NCBI GenBank assembly: GCA_025935475.1
Contig: JAICVE010000063.1
Coordinates: 1-10,881, forward strand
Source of the DNA: Nitrospira sp.
GTDB taxonomy: Bacteria > Nitrospirota > Nitrospiria > Nitrospirales > Nitrospiraceae
Direction: 5' to 3'
Length of the DNA stretch: 10,881 nucleotides
The notes beneath the pieces are model-generated. The model was not told the origin of the DNA and ran no database searches. It was given only the letters and a program-made list of their open reading frames with translations. The translations under genes were made by a program, and so were the position numbers. Shown here piece by piece: positions 1 through 7,125 of this stretch. How positions within the stretch are numbered: the first letter of the stretch is position 1; each line of letters begins with the position of its first letter.

Positions 1-927
1 CGCCGGCGTCTCGTCGGCGCCCTCTGTATACCACACGACGTAGAGGCGTCCCATCCGGTCGACGCCCAACGATGCCGGACGGTGCGGGCAGGCCTGATAC
101 ACCCATCGATCATTGCCGACGACGACCGGCTCGGAAAACGTCATTCCCCCATCCGCCGATCGTGCGACCACCGTCTCACGGATGTTGCCATCGAAAATCT
201 TTCGCCATGCGACATACACGAGGCCGTCCGGGGACGTGGCGATCGATGTCCGGCAACAGACGCATGTGTTGTCGTCGACCTTGAAATTCTTCGTGATCGT
301 GCGGCCCTGGTCTGTCGATCTTGCCACGAAGGTGCCGGGCTCCTTTTTCCCTTCACGGCCGTCGATCCAGGCGAGATGTAGCACGCCGTCCGGCGCAACA
401 TTGAGTGCATCGAAGGTGTGCTGAATCACCTGATCATCGTCGTTGACCAGTGTCGATGGGCCGAATGAGCGTCCGCCGTCACTGGACCGACTGAGTCTCA
501 ACTCTCCTGAAAATGGCTTGTCGGGAGTCATCTTCGGATGGGTCATCGACCAGGTGACAAAGACGTCCTGTCCCCGGACGATGAGGGCCGGAGCCTCTTG
601 GCGGTAATACGGACTTTCACCAGGCTGATTGACGGAGACTGGAGTGCCCAACGGGCCGCCCTGTGTCTTCGATCTGGAAAACAGGATGGTGCGCGTGTCC
701 TTGTCCTCCTCGACCCAGGTGGCCGATATCATGCCTTCGTCGTCGATCTGAACGGAAGGACCCACCACACCTTTCACATGATGGACCGTCACATGTTTAG
801 GTCCGAATGCGGGAGAAGATTCCGGGGCCTCGGCTGAGCGCAGTTTTGTCGGCCACCCAACTGCGAGGGCAACAGCCACCGTGCACATCACGTACAAAGC
901 CTGCGTGTTGATCGGGGGCTTGCTCAC
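1..927 (-). CDS. Sialidase-fold (BNR/Asp-box) exported protein, 3' end outside window
   Basis: The minus-strand frame is open for 309 codons from a GTG at 927 to the window edge, so the C-terminus is missing. The N-terminus has a hydrophobic stretch at residues about 11-25, which looks like a signal peptide or membrane anchor. Three Asp-box motifs of the sialidase/BNR beta-propeller superfamily are visible: SSDGGRSF (148-155), STDQGRT (204-210) and SADGGMTF (257-264). Propeller-like strands such as VYVAW and LYVVW follow. A CVCC cluster (Cys222, 224, 225) and Cys280 are unusual for a glycosidase and suggest metal or redox chemistry. I cannot confirm the catalytic Arg triad and Tyr/Glu pair of true sialidases, so enzymatic activity is not claimed. 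The GTG start lies 15 bases after the tonB stop, with the in-frame tonB TAA bounding it upstream; ATG at 888 is a weaker alternative because it would cut into the signal sequence. The gene is probably co-transcribed with tonB. Confidence 0.8.
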   Translation of the reverse strand, partial: MSKPPINTQALYVMCTVAVALAVGWPTKLRSAEAPESSPAFGPKHVTVHHVKGVVGPSVQIDDEGMISATWVEEDKDTRTILFSRSKTQGGPLGTPVSVNQPGESPYYRQEAPALIVRGQDVFVTWSMTHPKMTPDKPFSGELRLSRSSDGGRSFGPSTLVNDDDQVIQHTFDALNVAPDGVLHLAWIDGREGKKEPGTFVARSTDQGRTITKNFKVDDNTCVCCRTSIATSPDGLVYVAWRKIFDGNIRETVVARSADGGMTFSEPVVVGNDRWVYQACPHRPASLGVDRMGRLYVVWYTEGADETPA

Positions 928-942
928 ATCATTCTCGCCCTG

Positions 943-1938
943 TTAATTCGCCAGGCTGTACACGATCGGAAGGCTCACGATGATCTCGGGTTTTCCGATG
1001 GCATGCTTCATGTGGAGCGGGCAAGCGAGTTTCACTGCTTCAATGGCGGCCGCATCTAGGATCTGATGACCAGAACTTTTTTGAATGGAGACTTCGGCCA
1101 GATGGCCGTCAGCTCGAATGACCGCTTTCAAAATGACTTTCCCTTCTTGACCGTTTAAGCGGGCCGAACTGGGATATCGCTTCAGCTCAGCGACCCGTCT
1201 CCAAAGCGACTCGGCAATCCAGCGATGATCGACCTTGGCCGCGGGTCCGGGGGGTGCTTTTGCCGTCTGTATCGGCGCTTCCTGCGGTGCGGAATGGGGA
1301 GGCGACGGCACCGCCGGAGCCGGCTCTGCAGGCGCTGAAGAAATGAGAGGTTCTGGCGCCGATGGTTTCGCGGGAGTTTCCATTGGCCGAGATTCGACCG
1401 CTTCTGTCGGCTGCGCGTGCCCGACCATGGGATCTGCAGGCGGAACCGGATCAGCCTCCCTCGGGGCCGTCGCTGGTTCGGGCCGTGGCTTGGGTGCCTC
1501 GACGATCTGCTCAACCGGCTCAGCGGGCGTTTCTTGAACAGGCTTCACCGGGGGAACCGGCTCTTCTCGCTGTTCCACCGGATTCGGCGGCGGCGCCTGC
1601 GGATGCATCATCTGCACGGTCTGCTGCGGTGCAACCCGGTGCATCACAGTGTCCTGAGGCGGCTCAACCGACCGACGAGCGGCTACACGAGGCGCTTGCA
1701 ACGGTGGGACGACCTGTTCCGCTGGGGCCGACGCGGTTTGCGGCGTCGGCTCAGAGGCGGAATCCGTTTTCACTGTCTCGACAAGGGCGACATCCCATTT
1801 GAACGGCTCCTCTTGAAGGGGCGGGCGGACTTGCGCGGCAAATAGCATCGCCAGCACCACGACGACGCCGTGAAGTGTCAGCGAAACACCCCAAGCGGGA
1901 ATGAGAAAGTGATTTTCGTTCACGCACGTCATCGTCAT
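943..1938 (-). CDS. tonB: Energy transducer TonB
   Basis: This 331-residue protein has the classic TonB layout. A short cytoplasmic N-terminus is followed by one membrane helix (about residues 14-36), then a long proline-, alanine- and glutamate-rich periplasmic spacer (about 38-235), then a C-terminal TonB domain (about 238-331). The domain carries the family YP motif at 255-256, followed by NGQEGKV and an alternating strand pattern ending in ISLPIVYSL-like sequence (IVSLPIVYSL). TonB carries proton-motive-force energy from ExbB/ExbD in the inner membrane to outer-membrane receptors that import metal chelates, cobalamin or similar ligands. Neither exbB/exbD nor a TonB-dependent receptor is in the window, so the substrate is unknown. 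It sits between a His-rich exported protein gene and an exported Asp-box protein gene, which makes a dedicated rather than general TonB likely. Start is ATG 1938; ATG 1932 is equally possible, and no strong ribosome binding site distinguishes them. Confidence 0.92.
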   Translation of the reverse strand: MTMTCVNENHFLIPAWGVSLTLHGVVVVLAMLFAAQVRPPLQEEPFKWDVALVETVKTDSASEPTPQTASAPAEQVVPPLQAPRVAARRSVEPPQDTVMHRVAPQQTVQMMHPQAPPPNPVEQREEPVPPVKPVQETPAEPVEQIVEAPKPRPEPATAPREADPVPPADPMVGHAQPTEAVESRPMETPAKPSAPEPLISSAPAEPAPAVPSPPHSAPQEAPIQTAKAPPGPAAKVDHRWIAESLWRRVAELKRYPSSARLNGQEGKVILKAVIRADGHLAEVSIQKSSGHQILDAAAIEAVKLACPLHMKHAIGKPEIIVSLPIVYSLAN

Positions 1939-1974
1939 ATGGAAACACCATTGAAAGAGATTGCCCAGACGGGA

Positions 1975-2001
1975 CCGGTCCTTATGAGAGCCCCGGACCG
2001 G
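1975..2001. repeat. Inverted repeat between tonB and the small His-rich gene
   Basis: CCGGTCC at 1975-1981 and GGACCGG at 1995-2001 are perfect complements with a 13-base loop. They lie in the 85-base gap upstream of tonB. On the minus strand the stem is not followed by a T-run, so it is not a convincing intrinsic terminator. It could reduce read-through from the small gene into tonB or act as a mRNA stability element, or be chance in G+C-rich DNA. Confidence 0.35.
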
Positions 2002-2023
2002 AGCCTATCGCCGCCAGACTAGG

Positions 2024-2335
2024 CTATGAGAGGGGAACGTTTGGAGGACCGCGGGAGACGAGTGGAGAAGAGAACTTGGATGAACAGACTGGCAGTGCGC
2101 AGAATTCGAGAAGGAAGATTGGCGAACGCTCGACCAGCGCTGGAGCGGTCACCGTATCGAGGACCTGTCCGGCGGCGCACATCCACGTGCAAAGCACGGT
2201 ACCGTGCGTGGCCTTGTGATGATGGGCGTGATGCGTTTCGTGCGAAATGGATTGCGCCGAGGCCAGTCCTCCGACAGCGAGCAGGCAGAGGACCAACACG
2301 AGGGCGAGCGCTTGCTTCATCAACCGAGGCGTCAT
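2024..2335 (-). CDS. Small exported His-rich, CxxxC-containing protein of unknown function
   Basis: This is a 103-residue protein. Residues 1-27 form a clear Sec signal peptide: a positively charged start, a Leu/Val/Ala core and an ASA|Q cleavage-like end. The mature part opens with a histidine cluster (His32, 35, 36, 38, 39, 40 and 44), then LCTWMCAAGQ with Cys49 and Cys53, and later Cys79 and Cys84 (CALPVC). The spacing of His and Cys suggests metal binding or disulfides in the periplasm. I do not recognise a named family. The reading frame is open further upstream to 2539, but the signal peptide fixes the start near here: ATG 2335 or ATG 2320 (MKQALAL). A promoter-like TTGACG/TACCAT pair ends about 30 bases upstream of 2335, which favours the chosen start. 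The gene faces away from secA and leads towards tonB 85 bases downstream, so it may belong with that locus. Confidence 0.68.
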   Translation of the reverse strand: MTPRLMKQALALVLVLCLLAVGGLASAQSISHETHHAHHHKATHGTVLCTWMCAAGQVLDTVTAPALVERSPIFLLEFCALPVCSSKFSSPLVSRGPPNVPLS

Positions 2336-2367
2336 AGCATTCCGCACTACCAGGACCGGACGAGACG

Positions 2368-2397
2368 ATGGTACCCAACCGGACAGGAGAGCGTCAA
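2368..2397 (-). promoter_or_regulatory. Predicted sigma70-type promoter for the small His-rich gene
   Basis: Read on the minus strand, a -35 box TTGACG (2397-2392, 5 of 6 matches to TTGACA) and a -10 box TACCAT (2373-2368, 4 of 6 matches to TATAAT) are separated by 18 bases. Transcription would start near 2361, giving a leader of about 25 bases before ATG 2335. This is prediction from consensus only. Confidence 0.5.
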
Positions 2398-2452
2398 GCG
2401 TGAGGGATCGGAACCCACTGTCTTCCTGATAGGATTCAGAAAATGTTTCCGG

Positions 2453-2458
2453 TATACT
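2453..2458 (+). promoter_or_regulatory. Possible -10 element for secA
   Basis: TATACT (5 of 6 matches to TATAAT) lies in the most A/T-rich part of the intergenic region upstream of secA. No good -35 hexamer is found at 16-18 bases, so the promoter is uncertain. Transcription from here would start near 2465 and leave a 65-base leader before the chosen secA ATG. It would also exclude the longer reading from ATG 2443. Confidence 0.35.
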
Positions 2459-2529
2459 GCCTGAATTGGGTTGCCGCCTCCCGGCATCCTCTCCAAAACA
2501 AAGATCCGGAGCACATACCCGAACGCGCG

Positions 2530-5244
2530 ATGCTGACACAACTCCTGAATCTCATTTTCGGCAGCAAGAACGACCGTGAAATCAAGGCCTTGATGCCAAT
2601 CGTCCAGCGCATCAATGCCCTCGAACCGGAGATGACTCCGCTGTCCGATCATGCCTTGGCTGACAACACGCAGGCCTTCAAGAAGCGCTTGGCTGCCGGC
2701 GACACCCTTGACGATATTCTCCCTGAAGCCTTCGCGGTCTGTCGGGAGATGTCCCGCCGAAAACTGAACATGCGCCATTTCGACGTGCAGCTCATTGGCG
2801 GCATGATTCTCCATAAGGGCCGCATCTCCGAAATGAAGACAGGTGAGGGCAAGACCTTGGTCGCGACCTTGCCGATCTATCTCAATGCCCTCGAGGGCAA
2901 AGGCGCCCATCTGGTCACGGTCAACGATTATCTGGCCAAGCGCGACGCGCAGTGGATGGGGCAGCTCTACCATGCGCTCGGCCTTTCCACAGGCGTCATC
3001 CAACACGATGCCTCGTTCCTCTACGACCCGACGTACGATGCCGCCGACAAGCGGCTACAACATCTTCGCCCCTGCACCAGATTCGAGGCCTACCGCGCCG
3101 ACATTACGTACGGCACGAACAACGAATACGGCTTCGACTACCTTCGTGACAATCTCGTGGTGACGGCGTTGGATCAATGCGTGCAGCGCGACTTGAATTT
3201 CGCGATCGTGGACGAAGTGGACAGCATCCTGATCGACGAAGCCCGGACGCCGCTGATCATCTCAGGTCCCACCGACCAAACCACGGACCTGTACTACCGC
3301 ATCAATGCCATCATTCCGCAGCTCAAGCCGGAACACGACTACACGATCGAAGAGAAGACCAAGACCGCCGCGCTCACGGAAGACGGCAATGTGCGCGTGG
3401 AAAAGCTGTTGGGTGTCGACAATCTCTACGACCCCGACAACATGGATCTCGTGCACCACGTCGTGAAGGCGCTGCAGGCCTACGCGTTGTATAAGCGCGA
3501 CGTGGATTATGTGGTCAAGGACGGCGAAGTGATCATCGTGGACGAATTCACCGGCCGCTTGATGCCGGGTCGCAGGTGGAGCGACGGCTTGCACCAGGCG
3601 GTTGAAGCCAAAGAGGGCGTCAAAATCGCCAACGAGAACCAGACGCTGGCCTCGGTAACCTTCCAAAACTATTTCCGCATGTACAAGAAACTCGGCGGCA
3701 TGACCGGCACGGCCGACACGGAGGCGGCGGAATTCGCAAAGATCTACAACCTCGACGTGAACGTCGTCCCGACCAACCGGAAAATGATCCGGCTGGACTA
3801 TGCCGACGTGGTGTACCGCACGGAGAAGGAAAAATTCGCCGCGATCGCCGAAGAGATCAAGGACTGCCACCAGCGGGGACAGCCGGTGCTGGTCGGCACG
3901 ATCTCCATCGAGAAATCAGAAAAACTTGCCGGCATGCTCAGCCGTAACGGCATCAAACACAACGTGCTCAACGCCAAACAGCACGAACGGGAAGCCGAGA
4001 TCGTCGCGCAGGCCGGCCGCAAGGGCGCCGTGACGATCGCGACAAACATGGCAGGACGCGGCACGGACATCCTGTTAGGCGGCAATGCCGACTTCATGTT
4101 CAAGCAGGTCCTCTATCGAGAGGAGGACTTGCCGGACGAGCGGAAGCTTGCCGTCTATGAAGAGATCCGTGCGGACTGCGAGAAGAACAAGCAGGAGGTG
4201 CTCGGCCTCGGCGGACTGCATATCCTGGGGACGGAACGGCACGAGAGCCGCCGTATCGACAACCAGCTGCGAGGCCGTGCCGGCCGTCAGGGCGATCCGG
4301 GATCGTCCCGGTTCTATCTGTCGCTTGAAGACGACCTGATGCGCATCTTCGCTTCGGAACGGGTCTCGCAGCTCATGCTCAAGCTCGGCATGGAAGAAGG
4401 CATCCCCATCGAGCACGGGATGGTCACGCGCGCGATTGCCAATGCCCAAAAGAAGGTCGAAGCCCACAATTTTGAAATTCGCAAACAGCTGCTTGAGTAC
4501 GATGACGTCATGAACAAGCAGCGGGAAGTGATCTACCAGCACCGGCGGGCCGTCCTGAGCGGCGAAAATCTGTCTGACGACCTGCGGCAGATGACAGGAA
4601 CCCTGGTCGAATCCGCGCTCAATGTCTATTGCCCTGCCGAACAGTATCCTGAAGAGTGGGACATGAAAGGCCTCACGGAGATGATGCAAGGCCAGTTCGG
4701 TCTTGACATTACGCAAGGCAAGCAGGACAGCGGCGAATCCCTCCGCGACATCGGACGGGACGCGCTCCCCGAAGATCTGAAGGCCCAGGTGCGCGACGCC
4801 TACGACCGGAAGGAAAAGGAACTAGGGCCGGAACTCATGCGGTTCCTGGAAAAGAATTTCATGCTGCAGGTGATCGACCATCATTGGAAGGACCATCTGT
4901 TGGCAATGGACCATTTGCGCGACGGCATCGGCCTGCGCGGATACGGCCAGAAAGATCCGCTCATCGAATACAAACGCGAAGGATACGATCTGTTCGCCGG
5001 CATGATGGAACGCATCAAGTCGGACACGATCGAACGGCTCTTCCTGGTGCAGGCCGTTCGTGAAGGTGAGCGCTCCGCCCCTCCGCCACCCGTGATTTCA
5101 CGGCCGCAGCCAAAACTCACATTGAACCGCGGAGAAGAACCGGTTTCCACGCAAACAGCCCATCGCAGTGACGACAAGGTGGGACGCAACGACCCCTGTC
5201 CCTGCGGCTCCGGAAAAAAATATAAGAAGTGCCACGGGGCGTAG
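2530..5244 (+). CDS. secA: Preprotein translocase ATPase SecA
   Basis: SecA is the cytoplasmic motor that pushes unfolded, signal-peptide-bearing proteins through SecYEG. The 904-residue product is of normal length. Visible motifs in order: Walker A KTGEGKT (103-109, Lys108); GTNNEYGFDYLRDN, typical of the family; the DEVD Walker B box (228-231); GGMTGTADTEAAEF before the second nucleotide-binding fold; QLRGRAGRQGD (579-589), motif VI with its arginine finger; and a C-terminal zinc motif CPC...KKCHG with Cys890, Cys892, Cys901 and His902, which contacts SecB and the ribosome. The segment around SFLYDPTYDAADKR, before the GTNNEYG motif, is longer than in E. coli SecA. ATG 2530 was chosen because MLTQLLNLIFGSKNDRE matches the usual SecA N-terminus. 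An in-frame ATG at 2443 would add 29 non-family residues and start upstream of the likely -10 box. The gene ends with tandem TAG stops. It is transcribed alone as far as can be seen. Confidence 0.98.
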   Translation: MLTQLLNLIFGSKNDREIKALMPIVQRINALEPEMTPLSDHALADNTQAFKKRLAAGDTLDDILPEAFAVCREMSRRKLNMRHFDVQLIGGMILHKGRISEMKTGEGKTLVATLPIYLNALEGKGAHLVTVNDYLAKRDAQWMGQLYHALGLSTGVIQHDASFLYDPTYDAADKRLQHLRPCTRFEAYRADITYGTNNEYGFDYLRDNLVVTALDQCVQRDLNFAIVDEVDSILIDEARTPLIISGPTDQTTDLYYRINAIIPQLKPEHDYTIEEKTKTAALTEDGNVRVEKLLGVDNLYDPDNMDLVHHVVKALQAYALYKRDVDYVVKDGEVIIVDEFTGRLMPGRRWSDGLHQAVEAKEGVKIANENQTLASVTFQNYFRMYKKLGGMTGTADTEAAEFAKIYNLDVNVVPTNRKMIRLDYADVVYRTEKEKFAAIAEEIKDCHQRGQPVLVGTISIEKSEKLAGMLSRNGIKHNVLNAKQHEREAEIVAQAGRKGAVTIATNMAGRGTDILLGGNADFMFKQVLYREEDLPDERKLAVYEEIRADCEKNKQEVLGLGGLHILGTERHESRRIDNQLRGRAGRQGDPGSSRFYLSLEDDLMRIFASERVSQLMLKLGMEEGIPIEHGMVTRAIANAQKKVEAHNFEIRKQLLEYDDVMNKQREVIYQHRRAVLSGENLSDDLRQMTGTLVESALNVYCPAEQYPEEWDMKGLTEMMQGQFGLDITQGKQDSGESLRDIGRDALPEDLKAQVRDAYDRKEKELGPELMRFLEKNFMLQVIDHHWKDHLLAMDHLRDGIGLRGYGQKDPLIEYKREGYDLFAGMMERIKSDTIERLFLVQAVREGERSAPPPPVISRPQPKLTLNRGEEPVSTQTAHRSDDKVGRNDPCPCGSGKKYKKCHGA

Positions 5245-5435
5245 TAGATCGCGACCCCCGCATCTCTCACCCACCCCTTCGAACGTTGGGTTCAGACCCT
5301 CCTATTCCCCATTCCGTAAGAGAATCTCAACAGCGGACGGAACGAGTTTCGGCGTCAAGCAGTCGGTGAGAAGGAAGCGGTCGATATTGACGGCTCGGAA
5401 CGAGCGAGAGCGCTGCAATTCTCCCTTATTCCACC

Positions 5436-5465
5436 TTGACTTAGCGCAGTTGCAAAGGCTACTCT
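5436..5465 (+). promoter_or_regulatory. Possible promoter of the methyltransferase-nuo operon
   Basis: TTGACT at 5436-5441 (5 of 6 matches to TTGACA) is followed after 18 bases by TACTCT at 5460-5465, which matches TATAAT at only 3 of 6 positions (including the important first T-A and last T). A transcript would start near 5472, immediately ahead of the proposed attenuator. Confidence 0.35.
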
Positions 5466-5475
5466 ACCCCACTTT

Positions 5476-5507
5476 TGGGCTCAGTGTAGGTGGGCGCGGC
5501 TGACCCA
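5476..5507 (+). promoter_or_regulatory. Candidate antiterminator pairing
   Basis: TGGG (5476-5479) plus TCAG (5481-5484) can pair with CTGACCCA (5500-5507) over 8 base pairs with one bulged C at 5480. This pairing uses the same bases (5501-5507) that form the 5' arm of the downstream terminator, so the two structures exclude each other. That is the logic of a transcription attenuator. The ligand or leader signal that would choose between them is not evident. Confidence 0.4.
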
Positions 5508-5530
5508 TCTGCTATGGGTGTCACTTTTTT
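5501..5530 (+). terminator. Intrinsic terminator upstream of the methyltransferase-nuo operon
   Basis: ACCCAT (5503-5508) pairs perfectly with ATGGGT (5514-5519) around a 5-base loop CTGCT. The outer bases TGAC and GTCA can extend the stem with a small bulge. The hairpin is followed by C and six T residues (5525-5530). It either ends read-through from secA, whose stop is about 255 bases upstream, or attenuates the nuo operon, because the next gene begins only 28 bases further on. Confidence 0.62.
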
Positions 5531-5545
5531 CGCATTGATCCTTTC

Positions 5546-5551
5546 TGAGGA
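5546..5551 (+). promoter_or_regulatory. Ribosome binding site deciding the methyltransferase start
   Basis: TGAGGA lies 7 bases upstream of GTG 5559. It supports this start over GTG 5490 and ATG 5514, both of which fall at or inside the predicted attenuator/terminator hairpins. Confidence 0.6.
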
Positions 5552-5558
5552 CCTTGTT

Positions 5559-6734
5559 GTGACGACCGGTCATCCCGAACTGGTTGCTGCCATCGCCTCC
5601 GAGATCGGCCGTCATGGGCCGATTACCTTCGCCCGCTTCATGGAACTTGCGCTGTACCACCCGCAGTTCGGCTACTACATGCGCCCGTCGGATCCCGGCA
5701 CGGAGCGAATTGGCTGGGATGGAGATTTTTATACCAGTTCGGACGTTCACCCGATCCTCGGACAGGCGATGGCGAAGCAGGCAGCCCAGGTCGACGCACT
5801 GCTGGGCTACCCGGATCCCTTCACGATCGTCGAAATGGGACCCGGCAAAGGTCTCCTGGCCAAGCATCTGTTGTCGCATTGTCAGCTGATGTCCAAGTCC
5901 TTGGCTCAACGGCTGCGTTATGTGCTCATCGAATGCAGCCCGGCCATGCGCGCACTTCAACAAGAACAGCTGAGACCTTGGCTCAGGCACTCGGGTCCGG
6001 TGAGTTGGCTGGAAGACATCAGCAGCCTCGCGCCCGGCAGTATCACAGGCCTCATGTTCAGCAATGAATTGACGGATGCCTTTCCTGTGCATCGGGTAGA
6101 AAAAGTCGGCCATGGCCTCAAGGAAATCTTCGTGGAGGTCCGGGACGGGCGGTTTGTGGAGCGCTTACAGGAAGTGTCGACGCCTGAGATCAAAGACTAT
6201 TTTCGAGGTTTGCACATTGATCTCCCTGAAGGATATCGCACAGAGATCAATCTCCGAGCGCTCGTCTGGATGCGGCAGGTCGCGGCAAGCATGAACCGCG
6301 GCGTCGTAATTACGATCGACTATGGACATTCGGCCGAGGACCTCTACGGTCCTCAACGGTCAAAAGGCACGCTGCTCTGCTACCGCTCACAGATGGCGTC
6401 CGAAGATCCCTTTGTGCGGGTGGGCTTACAAGATATGACCGCGCACGTGGACTTTACGACGCTGGCCACGGCGGGCGCGGAGGCCGGACTCTCCGTGACC
6501 GGCTTTACCAATCAAATGAGCTTCCTGATGGGGCTCGGCGTCGACGAGATGATCGCGCAACTGACGCCGGAAACTCCGGAATTTCGAGCGGCCCTGCATC
6601 TGCTCACGCCCGAGGGCATGGGACGGACCTTTAAAATTCTTGTCCAGCACAAGGGCCTCGAGGCGCCCACCCTCGACGGATTGATCTTCAAACCGTTTTT
6701 CGGGTCAGCATTGAGCCGCCACGCTGCGGCGTAA
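5559..6734 (+). CDS. MidA/NDUFAF7-type SAM-dependent protein arginine methyltransferase
   Basis: This 391-residue protein belongs to the DUF185/MidA family. Visible motifs: the N-terminal ITFARFMELALYHPQFGYY block; the SAM-binding loop EMGPGKG (92-98); the family hallmark SNELTDAFPVH (168-178); IDYGHSAEDLYGPQR with Asp254; then GTLLCYRSQ; and GLQDMTAHVDF (289-299). The mitochondrial member NDUFAF7 symmetrically dimethylates an arginine of NDUFS2 and is needed for complex I assembly. Here the gene stops 14 bases before nuoA, strong context for the same role on NuoCD in the cytoplasm. That bacterial function is inference. The GTG start is chosen from the TGAGGA site just upstream and because the family-like sequence begins with HPELVAAIASEI. 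The encoded enzyme looks intact. Confidence 0.93.
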   Translation: MTTGHPELVAAIASEIGRHGPITFARFMELALYHPQFGYYMRPSDPGTERIGWDGDFYTSSDVHPILGQAMAKQAAQVDALLGYPDPFTIVEMGPGKGLLAKHLLSHCQLMSKSLAQRLRYVLIECSPAMRALQQEQLRPWLRHSGPVSWLEDISSLAPGSITGLMFSNELTDAFPVHRVEKVGHGLKEIFVEVRDGRFVERLQEVSTPEIKDYFRGLHIDLPEGYRTEINLRALVWMRQVAASMNRGVVITIDYGHSAEDLYGPQRSKGTLLCYRSQMASEDPFVRVGLQDMTAHVDFTTLATAGAEAGLSVTGFTNQMSFLMGLGVDEMIAQLTPETPEFRAALHLLTPEGMGRTFKILVQHKGLEAPTLDGLIFKPFFGSALSRHAAA

Positions 6735-6748
6735 GGATTGAAAGGGTC

Positions 6749-7120
6749 ATGGCGGACGAAGCCGTTCCATTGAATTATCTGCCGATCCTCTTGTTTATCG
6801 GCATTTCGATCGCGTTCGCCGCGATTCAGCTTCTGGCCGGGCGTCTCGTCCGCCCGCATCGTCCCTACCGCGCCAAACTGAATCCCTACGAGAGTGGGAG
6901 CCCCTTGTTTTCTGACGCGCGTGTCCAGTTTCCGATGCGCTACTACATCATCGCCATGCTCTTCGTCATCTTCGACATCGAAGTGATTTTCATTATTCCG
7001 TGGGCGGTGCGCTTCCAATCGCTCGGCCTCCTGGGCCTCGTCGAGATGCTAGTGTTCATCGCCATTCTTCTTGTGGGACTCTGGTACGCATGGAAGAAGG
7101 GGGCGTTAGAATGGGATTGA
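6749..7120 (+). CDS. nuoA: NADH-quinone oxidoreductase subunit A
   Basis: NuoA is a small membrane subunit of complex I at the junction of the membrane arm and the quinone-binding peripheral arm. The 123-residue product has the expected three membrane helices (about residues 9-31, 63-86 and 92-114). It also has the family signature after the first helix: LNPYESG, then FPMRYYIIAMLFVIFDIEVIF, with the conserved Asp and Glu of the FDIEV segment in helix two. The start ATG follows a purine-rich AAAGGG stretch and lies 14 bases after the methyltransferase stop, so the two are probably translated from one message. The stop is followed by an unusual 138-base non-coding gap before nuoB. Confidence 0.97.
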   Translation: MADEAVPLNYLPILLFIGISIAFAAIQLLAGRLVRPHRPYRAKLNPYESGSPLFSDARVQFPMRYYIIAMLFVIFDIEVIFIIPWAVRFQSLGLLGLVEMLVFIAILLVGLWYAWKKGALEWD

Positions 7121-7125
7121 GGAAT

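Larger units (their letters stand above)
5245..5558 (+). other. Non-coding region between secA and the methyltransferase gene
   Basis: No credible gene fills these 314 bases. The first part (about 5300-5410) holds several short perfect inverted repeats: TTCCGT (5312-5317) with ACGGAA (5337-5342); CGTCAA (5353-5358) with TTGACG (5387-5392); and GCTC (5393-5396) with GAGC (5402-5405). These could be a folded untranslated RNA or chance. The last part holds the promoter, antiterminator and terminator elements listed separately. No intrinsic terminator lies directly after secA. Confidence 0.6.

Noticed and set aside
1182..1845. Several open frames on both strands within tonB
   Set aside because: They are Arg- or Gly-rich shadows of the proline-rich TonB spacer, whose biased codons keep other frames open.
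1975..2001. Inverted repeat as an intrinsic terminator
   Set aside because: No T-run follows on either strand, so it is listed only as a repeat.
2443..2529. Longer secA start at ATG 2443
   Set aside because: The 29 extra residues do not resemble SecA, and the start would lie upstream of the likely -10 box at 2453.
2347..3006. 219-codon minus-strand open frame overlapping the secA start
   Set aside because: It overlaps the conserved N-terminal part of secA and has no recognisable motifs; the real minus-strand gene here is the smaller 2024-2335 frame.
5490..5558. Longer methyltransferase starts at GTG 5490 or ATG 5514
   Set aside because: Both lie at or in the predicted attenuator/terminator hairpins and lack a ribosome binding site; GTG 5559 has TGAGGA upstream.
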